DNA of 6,122 nt from assembly GCA_025465405.1 (NCBI GenBank), contig JAODNL010000649.1:1-6122 (forward strand). The letters are read 5' to 3'. A program made the position numbers and the translations under genes. Positions 1-5,047 of the stretch are shown one piece after another (the first letter of the stretch is position 1; each line of letters opens with the position of its first letter). The notes beneath the pieces are model-generated. The model saw nothing but the letters and a program-made list of their open reading frames with translations. It was not told the origin of the DNA and did no database searches. This DNA is from Pseudonocardiales bacterium (lineage in GTDB: Bacteria; Actinomycetota; Actinomycetes; Mycobacteriales; Jatrophihabitantaceae).

Positions 1-438
1 AAGTACGGCTCCGAGCGCGTCGTCAACCTGCCCGACGAGCTCGTCGCGATGCTCGCTCACCACGTCGACACCCACACTGACAAGCGCGCTGTGGCGCGTT
101 GGCTGTTCCATGGCGAGCCCGGCTACCCGCCCCACCAGAACACCGTCGGCTACTGGTGGCGGCTCACCCAGAAGACCGCAGGCCTGACCGGGATCCGCCT
201 GCACGACCTTCGCCACTTCTACGCCTCGGGGCTCATCGCGGCCGGGTGTGACGTCGTCACCGTGCAGCGCGCGCTCGGTCACGCGGCCGCCACGACGACG
301 CTGCGGACCTACGCGCACCTGTGGCCGACGGCCGAGGATCGGACCCGAAATGCGGCCTCAGAACTGATGCGTTCCGCGACCTCGGCGAAATATTCTGCGG
401 ACTTTTTGCGGACTAATCATGATCAACAGGGCCTCTAG
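1..438 (+). CDS. Tyrosine recombinase (phage/island-type integrase), C-terminal part only
   Basis: This is the catalytic C-terminal end of a tyrosine site-specific recombinase, which cuts and rejoins DNA at attachment sites through a covalent 3'-phosphotyrosine. The frame is open at the window's left edge, so the start, the N-terminal arm/core-binding domains and the first catalytic Arg lie outside; the internal ATG at 49 is not the real start. Numbering from base 1, visible motifs are a beta-hairpin KYGSERVVNLP (residues 1-11, whose Lys may be the catalytic one), the H-x-x-R box in HDLRHF (H68, R71), LGH (H94) and the nucleophile Tyr in RTYAHL (Y104, codon 310-312). The spacing is normal for the family. 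The tail SADFLRTNHDQQGL is polar, and its DNA is more AT-rich than the neighbours. It converges on ychF with 30 bp between stop codons. The family is clear; whether it belongs to a prophage, an integrative conjugative element or a remnant cannot be told from this window. Confidence 0.93.
   Translation, partial: KYGSERVVNLPDELVAMLAHHVDTHTDKRAVARWLFHGEPGYPPHQNTVGYWWRLTQKTAGLTGIRLHDLRHFYASGLIAAGCDVVTVQRALGHAAATTTLRTYAHLWPTAEDRTRNAASELMRSATSAKYSADFLRTNHDQQGL
396..414 (+). repeat. Short direct repeat at the integrase 3' end
   Basis: TGCGGACT occurs at 396-403 and again at 407-414, an 11-bp period, inside the last codons of the integrase, where it encodes part of ADFLRT. It is followed by the 8-bp palindrome ATCATGAT (416-423). 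The repeats are seen directly. A role as recombinase or excisionase binding sites near an attachment site is only an inference from their position; they may simply be coding sequence. Confidence 0.45.
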
Positions 439-460
439 GGCCCATTTTTGCTGGGTTTTT
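429..460 (+). terminator. Intrinsic terminator after the integrase gene
   Basis: GGGCC (429-433) and GGCCC (439-443) form a 5-bp all-GC stem with a 5-nt loop that contains the integrase stop codon, followed after one A by TTTTT (445-449). A second, alternative hairpin overlaps it: CCCA (441-444) with TGGG (452-455), followed by TTTTT (456-460). On the plus strand this is a credible rho-independent terminator for the integrase. On the minus strand neither hairpin is followed by a T tract, so I do not assign it to ychF. Confidence 0.65.
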
Positions 461-468
461 GAGCTCTC

Positions 469-1542
469 TCACACGTTGAAGCGGAACTCCACAACGTCAC
501 CGTCGGCCATCACGTAGTCCTTGCCCTCGATCCGGACCTTGCCGCGCGCCTTCGCCTCGTTCATCGAGCCGGCGGCGACCAGATCGTCGAAGGACACCAC
601 CTCGGCCTTGATGAAGCCGCGTTCGAAGTCGGAGTGGATGACGCCGGCCGCCTGCGGCGCGGTGGCGCCCGCCGGGATGGTCCACGCCCGCGCCTCCTTC
701 GGACCGGCCGTGAGATACGTCTGCAGACCGAGCGTCTGGAAGCCCACGCGAGCCAGCAGGTCGATGCCCGACTCCTCCTGGCCCATCGACTGCAGTAGCT
801 CCAGTGCCTCGTCATCAGGCAACTCGAGGAGCTCGGACTCCGTCTTGGCGTCGAGGAAGATCGCCTCCGCGGGGGCGACGAGGGCCCGCAGCTCGTCCGT
901 GAATGCCGCGTTCGCGATCTCGTCCGGGTCGACGTTGAAGACGTAGATGAACGGCTTCGCGGTCATAAGGTGCAGCTCCCGCAGCGGCTCCCGGTCCAAG
1001 GCCGCCCCGAAGATCGTCTGGCCTGATTCGAGCACCTTCTGCGCGGCCTCGACCGCGCTCAGAGTGGCGAGCTTGTCCTTCTGCAGGCGGGCTTCCTTCT
1101 GCAAGCGCGGTACGGCCTTCTCGATCGTCTCCAGGTCGGCGAGGATGAGTTCGGTGTTGATCGTCTCGATGTCGTCGCGCGGGCTGATCTTGCCGTCGAC
1201 GTGCACGACGTCCGGATCGCTGAATGCGCGAATGACCTGGCAGATCGCGTCGGCTTCGCGGATGTTCGCGAGGAACTTGTTGCCGAGGCCCGCTCCCTCA
1301 CTGGCACCCTTGACGATTCCGGCGATGTCGACGAATGCGACCGTCGCTGGGATGATCTTCGCGGAACTGAAGATCTTCGCGAGCACGTCCAGTCGCGCGT
1401 CCGGGACGCCGACCACACCGACGTTGGGCTCGATGGTCGCGAAGGGATAGTTGGCCGCCAGGACGTCGTTCTTGGTGAGCGCGTTGAACAGCGTGGACTT
1501 GCCGACGTTGGGCAGGCCGACAATTCCGATGGTGAGGGTCAC
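469..1542 (-). CDS. ychF: Ribosome-associated ATPase YchF (Obg family, OLA1-like)
   Basis: YchF is a cytoplasmic Obg-type P-loop NTPase that prefers ATP, binds ribosomes and is linked to translation and oxidative-stress control. The product is 357 aa, full length for the family (about 363 aa in E. coli). Visible parts: Walker A/G1 GLPNVGKST (residues 9-17); G3 DIAG (72-75), then GASEGAGLGNKFL with a Leu (L86) where classical GTPases carry catalytic Gln, the hallmark of hydrophobic-substituted GTPases; a helical coiled-coil segment at about 125-185; and a C-terminal TGS domain (about 275-355) with AGPKEARAWTI, AAGVIHSDFERGFIKAEV and a DGDVVEFRFNV end. The nucleotide-specificity motif reads NVDP (203-206) rather than the usual NxxE. 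The start is GTG at 1542, chosen because GIVGLPNVGKS begins almost at once as in homologues. There is no Shine-Dalgarno in front, but a TANNNT box lies 8 nt upstream, suggesting a leaderless mRNA. It is divergent from rmuC. Confidence 0.97.
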   Translation of the reverse strand: MTLTIGIVGLPNVGKSTLFNALTKNDVLAANYPFATIEPNVGVVGVPDARLDVLAKIFSSAKIIPATVAFVDIAGIVKGASEGAGLGNKFLANIREADAICQVIRAFSDPDVVHVDGKISPRDDIETINTELILADLETIEKAVPRLQKEARLQKDKLATLSAVEAAQKVLESGQTIFGAALDREPLRELHLMTAKPFIYVFNVDPDEIANAAFTDELRALVAPAEAIFLDAKTESELLELPDDEALELLQSMGQEESGIDLLARVGFQTLGLQTYLTAGPKEARAWTIPAGATAPQAAGVIHSDFERGFIKAEVVSFDDLVAAGSMNEAKARGKVRIEGKDYVMADGDVVEFRFNV

Positions 1543-1550
1543 GAGCCGCC

Positions 1551-1556
1551 AGTCTA
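1551..1556 (-). promoter_or_regulatory. Candidate -10 box of ychF (leaderless)
   Basis: Read on the minus strand, TAGACT fits the actinobacterial TANNNT -10 pattern and is separated from the GTG start by 8 nt, which puts transcription initiation at or next to the start codon. The 8 nt contain no purine-rich Shine-Dalgarno. No TTGACA-like -35 exists at 16-19 bp; TGACA occurs 26 nt upstream of the box. The box is preceded by GTCCG, as in front of ispH. Confidence 0.45.
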
Positions 1557-1581
1557 CGGACGCGGCGAGTCGGGTCCGAAA

Positions 1582-1605
1582 CTGTCAGACGGTCCTGTCA
1601 CCGTC
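1582..1605. other. Small repeat and dyad in the ychF/rmuC divergent gap
   Basis: The 68-bp gap between the two divergent starts holds CTGTCA twice (1582-1587 and 1595-1600, a 13-bp period) and a perfect 6-bp inverted repeat GACGGT (1588-1593) / ACCGTC (1600-1605) with a 6-nt spacer, ending 5 bp before the rmuC ATG. It could be an operator or an RNA hairpin over the rmuC start. The elements are short, so chance is a real alternative in GC-rich DNA. Confidence 0.3.
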
Positions 1606-1610
1606 GTGGC

Positions 1611-2822
1611 ATGGACGTGATCGCAGTAATCGTCGCCCTCGTCGCAGGCCTCGCCCTCGGTTGGCTGCTCGCCGCCCGCCGGGCCGACGCTGAGATCCGC
1701 GCTGCGTTCAGCGAGTCGGCCGGGCTGCAGGCCGCGCTGCAGGCTGATCGCGCCGCGACCGCGCATCGAGAGGAACTACTCATGCGCACCGGCAATCTGG
1801 CCGCACTGGTCGCGCCGCTGCGCGAATCGCTCGCCCAGGTGCAGCAGCAGCTGAGCGAGGTCGAGAAGGGTCGCGCCACGTCCGATACGGCGCTGCGTGA
1901 GCAGGTCCAGGCGATGAACCAGACCTCGGAGGGGCTGCGTACCCAGACCTCGCAGCTGGTCACGGCGCTGCGCGCACCGCACGTGCGCGGGCGCTGGGGC
2001 GAGATGCAGCTCGAACGGGTGGTCGAGGCCGCCGGCATGACGGAGCACATCGACTACGAGACGCAGGTCACGGCGGAAGGCGAGACCGGACCGGTTCGGC
2101 CCGATCTCGTCGTGCGGCTGGCCGGCGGCAAGAACGTCGTCGTCGACGCGAAGGTCGCCCTCAGTGCGTACCTGGACGCTGAGGACGCGCCCGACGAGAC
2201 GACTCGCAACGCCCGGATGAGGGCGCACGCCCGCCAGCTGCGAACCCACGTCGATGCCCTCGCGGCCAAGACGTACTGGGAGCGATTCAGCCCGGCCCCC
2301 GAATTCGTCGTCTGTTTCGTGCCGGCCGATCCGATCTTGGACGCGGCGCTTCGGGCCGATCCGGGCCTGCTCGAGCACGCGTTCACCCGGGACGTTGTGC
2401 TCGCCACACCGTCGACGCTGGTGGCGCTGCTGCGCACGATCGCCTATGGCTGGCGGCAGGAGGCGCTGGCCGAGAACGCGGCACGGGTGCACGAGCTCGG
2501 CCGGGACCTGTACAAGCGGCTGGCGACGCTGGGCGGCCACTTCGAGCGGCTCGGCAAGAGCCTGGGCAGCGCCGTCGGCGCCTACAACGATGCCGTGGGC
2601 TCGATGGAGCGGATGGTGCTCGTGAAGGCACGACAGATGAGCGATCTGGGCGTCGTCGACCCCGGAGCGCCGCCGCTTCACATCGAACCGCTCATCGACG
2701 CCGTGCCGCGGCCGGTCACAGCGCCCGAGCTCGCCGACTCCCGCGTACTGAGCCTGCCCGCTTCCAGATCCGGTACCCACCTGCCCGGCGGGGCATCCGC
2801 TGACAGCGCTCAGGGGGCCTGA
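1611..2822 (+). CDS. rmuC: DNA recombination protein RmuC
   Basis: RmuC is a membrane-tethered protein with a predicted nuclease-like fold; in E. coli its loss raises inversion at short inverted repeats, so it is thought to limit such rearrangements. The product is 403 aa. In order: an N-terminal hydrophobic anchor (about residues 2-20, IAVIVALVAGLALGWLL) followed by RR; a long Ala/Gln/Glu-rich helical coiled coil (about 25-118); the RmuC domain (about 120-345) with RGRWGEMQLERVVEAAGM, a PD-(D/E)xK-like site (PD at 164-165, DAK at 179-181), TYWERF, EFVVCFVPAD, and ATPSTLVALLRTIAYGWRQE; then a Pro/Ala-rich unstructured tail. The ATG at 1611 is chosen because it puts the anchor at the very N-terminus; no good Shine-Dalgarno precedes it. 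It is transcribed away from ychF. Stop codon TGA abuts a spurious ATG at 2823. I see no intrinsic terminator after it, so read-through into the next gene is possible. Confidence 0.95.
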   Translation: MDVIAVIVALVAGLALGWLLAARRADAEIRAAFSESAGLQAALQADRAATAHREELLMRTGNLAALVAPLRESLAQVQQQLSEVEKGRATSDTALREQVQAMNQTSEGLRTQTSQLVTALRAPHVRGRWGEMQLERVVEAAGMTEHIDYETQVTAEGETGPVRPDLVVRLAGGKNVVVDAKVALSAYLDAEDAPDETTRNARMRAHARQLRTHVDALAAKTYWERFSPAPEFVVCFVPADPILDAALRADPGLLEHAFTRDVVLATPSTLVALLRTIAYGWRQEALAENAARVHELGRDLYKRLATLGGHFERLGKSLGSAVGAYNDAVGSMERMVLVKARQMSDLGVVDPGAPPLHIEPLIDAVPRPVTAPELADSRVLSLPASRSGTHLPGGASADSAQGA

Positions 2823-2930
2823 ATGGTCCGGTTCGCGCGTCGATCAGCATTCGCCCAGGCTTGCCGGGTACCGTTCCAAGGAAGAAACGCGCCGAAATAC
2901 GGGGCCTCCGCCGTGGCGCACCGACCGACG

Positions 2931-2936
2931 AAGGAG
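2931..2936 (+). promoter_or_regulatory. Ribosome binding site of the DUF6542 gene
   Basis: AAGGAG is the clearest Shine-Dalgarno in the window. It lies 7 nt before a TTG (2944) and 10 nt before an in-frame GTG (2947), so spacing favours TTG, though GTG is the commoner start codon. The rest of the 121-bp gap (2823-2930) shows only a weak TANNNT match, TACCGT at 2869-2874, without a matching -35; I do not call a promoter there. Confidence 0.7.
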
Positions 2937-2943
2937 TCCGATC

Positions 2944-3501
2944 TTGGTGAACGCGCCCGTCCCGCACGGCGCGCGCCGCCACGCGGCCGTCGAGGCACCG
3001 CCCAGCGGCGGTGGCTGGAGCGACGCGTGGAGCCCGACGACCTCGGTCCAGTCCACGGGAACGACCGACGACGCGTCCGCGCCGAACGGCCAGTCACGGC
3101 ACCAGCCCGTCTCGCCTGGACCGCGGCAGCCGTACGAGCGCGGCCTTCCCGGATGGGGTGCGTTGCTCGTCCTGCTCGTCATCGCCGGGATCGGCGGGGT
3201 GATCGACGCCATCAACGGCGCGCAGGTCCGGGGGGGCTTCAACTACGGCATCGTTATCGCGTCGATCGTCGCGATCCTGCTGGTTCGCCGCGCGGCCATG
3301 TTCCCGATCGTGATCGCGCCGCCGATCGTGTACTCCGCCGCGTCCGCGGCGATGCTCTATGTGCGCTCGAGCGGGCTGCACAACCGCCGCGTGTTGTTCG
3401 ACGCCGCAGCCAACTGGCTGGTCTACGGCTTCCCGGCGATCGCCGCGGCTACAGCCGCGGTGTTGATCATCGCTGGCATCCGGCTCATCGTCCGGCGCTA
3501 G
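2944..3501 (+). CDS. DUF6542-type integral membrane protein, function unknown
   Basis: This 185-aa protein has a polar, Pro/Ser/Gly-rich cytoplasm-like N-terminus (residues 1-66) and four probable membrane helices at about 69-90, 100-115, 119-140 and 158-183, ending in a basic IVRR. The RGLPGWGA entry into helix 1 and RRAAMFPIVIAPPIVY around helix 3 are the features by which I recognise the actinobacterial DUF6542 family; the place beside ispH and ychF matches M. tuberculosis Rv1111c as I recall it. No enzymatic motif is visible and the role is unknown. Start: TTG at 2944 fits the AAGGAG best; GTG at 2947 would remove one residue. Its last nine codons plus stop (AGIRLIVRR*) are the first unit of the downstream tandem repeat, and the next unit would encode AGIQVTVRR*. 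A second open frame over the same DNA (2823-3536) is Arg-rich and has no family look. Confidence 0.8.
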   Translation: MVNAPVPHGARRHAAVEAPPSGGGWSDAWSPTTSVQSTGTTDDASAPNGQSRHQPVSPGPRQPYERGLPGWGALLVLLVIAGIGGVIDAINGAQVRGGFNYGIVIASIVAILLVRRAAMFPIVIAPPIVYSAASAAMLYVRSSGLHNRRVLFDAAANWLVYGFPAIAAATAAVLIIAGIRLIVRR

Positions 3502-3637
3502 CGTTAGCTGGCATCCAGGTCACCGTCCGGCGCTAGCCTTAGCTGGCATCCAGGTCACCGTCCGGCGCGGGCCGGCGGTTAGTCGTCCGGCGCGGGCCGG
3601 CCGTTAGCCGGATCCCAGTTCAGGCTCCGGCGCTGGC
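3472..3637. repeat. Degenerate tandem repeat across the DUF6542/ispH convergent junction
   Basis: Unit 1 (3472-3506, 35 bp) contains the DUF6542 stop codon; unit 2 (3507-3541, 35 bp) repeats it with few changes; unit 3 (3542-3581, 40 bp) starts identically to unit 2 but swaps CTAGC for a GC-rich GGGCCGGCG stretch; unit 4 (3582-3606, 25 bp) is a shortened version of unit 3; a diverged unit 5 (3607-3637, 22 of 31 positions matching unit 2 by eye) runs into the 3' end of ispH. Each unit begins with GCTGGCATCC or a remnant, has the core GTCCGGCGC, and units 1-4 end in (C/G)TTA. The array therefore fills the 118-bp gap and supplies the C-terminal codons of both genes. It looks like a minisatellite/VNTR made by slippage or unequal exchange. 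Confidence 0.85.
3562..3611. terminator. GC-rich hairpins in the convergent junction, possible weak terminators
   Basis: Within repeat units 3 and 4, CCGGC and GCCGG pair across a GCGG loop twice (3562-3575 and 3587-3600), and CCGGC (3597-3601) can alternatively pair with GCCGG (3607-3611) across CGTTA. The position between two convergent genes suggests a bidirectional terminator, but no T tract follows on either strand, so this may be rho-dependent or simply a by-product of the repeat. Confidence 0.3.
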
Positions 3638-4609
3638 TCGCAGGTCGCGGCGCAGTTCCTGGGGCAACGCGAACGTCAAACGCTCCTCCGTGTGGCTGAC
3701 CTCTCGCAGGTCGCCGTAGCCGCGGGCGGCCAGCCAGTCCACCACCTCGCGCACGAGGATGTCGGGCACCGACGCCCCCGAGGACAGGCCGACCGTTGTG
3801 ACGCCCTCCAGCCAGGCGGCGTCGATAGCGTCGGCGTTCTCGACCAGGTACGCCGCCCGCGCGCCGGCCGCCTCGGCAACCTCGACCATCCGGACCGAGT
3901 TCGACGAGTTCGACGAGCCCACGACCAGGAACAGCTCCACCTGGGCGGCGATCGTCTTCACTGCCGCCTGCCGGTTCTGCGTGGCGTAGCAGATGTCGTC
4001 CGACGGCGGCGACTGCAACGACGGGAACCGCTCGCGCAACGCATTCACCGTCTGCATCGTCTCGTCCACGGACAGCGTGGTCTGCGACAGCCACACGACC
4101 CGCTCCGGGTCACGGACTACGACGTTGGCCACGTCGTCCGGGCCGTCCACCAGGGTGATGCGGTCCGGCGCCTCGCCGGTGGTGCCGACGACCTCCTCGT
4201 GACCCTCGTGCCCGATCAGCAGGATGTCGTAGCCCTCGTTGGCGAACCGCCGGGCCTCGTGATGCACCTTCGTCACCAGGGGGCAGGTGGCGTCGATGGT
4301 CTTCAGGCCCCGCTCCACCGCTTGCGCGTGCACCTCCGGGGCGACGCCGTGGGCGGAGAAAACGACCGTGGCGCCCTCGGGCACCTCGTCGGTCTCCTCC
4401 ACGAAGATCGCGCCCCGTTCCTCCAGCGCGCGGACCACGTGCAGGTTGTGCACGATCTGCTTGCGCACGTAGACGGGCGCGCCGTAATGCTCCAGTGCGT
4501 GTTCGACGGTCTGCACTGCGCGATCGACGCCGGCGCAGTATCCGCGCGGCTTGGCGAGCAGCACCTGCCCCCGGGTCGGCGGGCTGGCGTGCGCCTGAGT
4601 CGGGGTCAT
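3620..4609 (-). CDS. ispH: 4-hydroxy-3-methylbut-2-enyl diphosphate reductase
   Basis: IspH (LytB) is the cytoplasmic iron-sulfur enzyme of the last MEP-pathway step, reducing HMBPP to IPP and DMAPP. The product is 329 aa, close to the roughly 335 aa I recall for M. tuberculosis LytB2. Cluster cysteines are C25 (PRGYCAGVDRAV), C109 (DATCPLVTKVH) and C207 (DDICYATQNRQ). Substrate-binding residues are also in place: H54 (IVHN), H87 (SAHGV), H137 and E139 (HEGHEEVVGT), T178 (SQTTLSVDE), S235-S236-N237 (SSNSSNS) and S280 (SSGASVPD). All expected active-site residues are present, so it should be functional. The start is ATG at 4609; a GGAGG sits only 1 nt before it, too close for a normal Shine-Dalgarno, while a TACCAT box 8 nt upstream suggests a leaderless transcript. 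The last codons (ASAGA*) fall in the tandem repeat. It is divergent from the lipid-droplet-type gene and converges on the DUF6542 gene. Confidence 0.98.
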   Translation of the reverse strand: MTPTQAHASPPTRGQVLLAKPRGYCAGVDRAVQTVEHALEHYGAPVYVRKQIVHNLHVVRALEERGAIFVEETDEVPEGATVVFSAHGVAPEVHAQAVERGLKTIDATCPLVTKVHHEARRFANEGYDILLIGHEGHEEVVGTTGEAPDRITLVDGPDDVANVVVRDPERVVWLSQTTLSVDETMQTVNALRERFPSLQSPPSDDICYATQNRQAAVKTIAAQVELFLVVGSSNSSNSVRMVEVAEAAGARAAYLVENADAIDAAWLEGVTTVGLSSGASVPDILVREVVDWLAARGYGDLREVSHTEERLTFALPQELRRDLRASAGA

Positions 4610-4617
4610 ACCTCCAG

Positions 4618-4623
4618 ATGGTA
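4618..4623 (-). promoter_or_regulatory. Candidate -10 box of ispH (leaderless)
   Basis: On the minus strand TACCAT matches TANNNT and ends 8 nt before the ispH ATG. It is preceded directly by GTCCG, and TGACA lies 26 nt upstream of the box, overlapping the divergent gene's start codon (4650-4654). No canonical -35 is present at 16-19 bp. The layout is the same as upstream of ychF. Confidence 0.45.
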
Positions 4624-4653
4624 CGGACCGCTCCCATGCGGCAGGCTGGTGTC

Positions 4654-5043
4654 ATGCCGCCGCTCCCCACTCCCCTGCGCGCGGCCATCGGCCTGGTCGC
4701 AACCGCCCTGGACGAGGCCCGCCACTTACCGGACAAGGCCATCGAGTTGCCGATGCTCGCCGTGAGCACCGCATTGCAGGTTTCGCTGCGCGCCCAGCAG
4801 CGATATGCCCACCTTGCCGCCCGTGGGGACGAGGTGCTCAGCCGGCGCGACACCACCGACGAGCCGCCCCCGTGGGCCACGTTCGACGAACCGGTCGCCG
4901 TCGAGGAGCCCGCTGTCGTCGAAGACGCCGCTGGCTTCGAAGACGCCGCCGTCGTGGAGGATGAGCCGAAGCCGCCGCGGAAGACCGTCCGCCGTCCACG
5001 CAACGGCAAGCCCTCGGCGTTCGACGCGATCGGCGACGAGTAG
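4654..5043 (+). CDS. Small lipid-droplet-associated-type protein (Rv1109c-like)
   Basis: This 129-aa protein resembles, by sequence memory and by position between ispH and xseA, the actinobacterial family annotated as lipid droplet-associated protein (M. tuberculosis Rv1109c). The N-terminal half (about residues 5-58) is a run of amphipathic helix: LRAAIGLVATALDEARHLPDKAIELPMLAVSTALQ, then VSLRAQQRYAHLAARGDEVL; it could lie on a lipid surface. A conserved-looking PWATFDE follows (73-79), then an acidic low-complexity stretch with EDAA/VVED repeats (80-104), and a basic-to-acidic tail ending GKPSAFDAIGDE. No catalytic motif or signal peptide is seen. The ATG at 4654 is chosen because it starts just ahead of the family-like helix; in-frame ATGs at 4618 and 4636 would add 12 or 6 residues and overlap the ispH promoter region. 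None has a good Shine-Dalgarno. It is probably the first gene of an operon with xseA. Function is inferred only from the family label. Confidence 0.72.
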   Translation: MPPLPTPLRAAIGLVATALDEARHLPDKAIELPMLAVSTALQVSLRAQQRYAHLAARGDEVLSRRDTTDEPPPWATFDEPVAVEEPAVVEDAAGFEDAAVVEDEPKPPRKTVRRPRNGKPSAFDAIGDE

Positions 5044-5047
5044 GGCC

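Noticed and set aside
439..468. Terminator for ychF on the minus strand
   Set aside because: The hairpins pair equally on that strand, but the T tracts are on the plus strand only, so the minus-strand transcript lacks the U-run.
1776..2780. 334-codon minus-strand frame opposite rmuC
   Set aside because: It is an antisense shadow of a well-recognised RmuC frame; long antisense frames are expected at this GC content, and the product shows no domain.
2869..2874. TACCGT as a -10 box for the DUF6542 gene
   Set aside because: It matches TANNNT, but there is no suitable -35 and such matches are common by chance; it leaves a 69-bp leader that I cannot support.
2823..3536. 237-codon open frame on the plus strand starting directly after the rmuC stop and overlapping the DUF6542 gene
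   Set aside because: Its product is Arg-rich and without hydrophobic or family-like segments, it has no Shine-Dalgarno, and it ends inside the tandem repeat; the overlapping frame with AAGGAG and four clear membrane helices is the real gene.
3472..3637. CRISPR array or REP-type element
   Set aside because: Units are contiguous with no unique spacers, there are few of them, they decay along the array, and the first is part of a coding sequence, which fits a local minisatellite.
3692..4765. 357-codon plus-strand frame opposite ispH
   Set aside because: It is an antisense shadow of ispH, whose cysteines and active-site motifs are all present; the product is low-complexity His/Arg/Val/Asp-rich.
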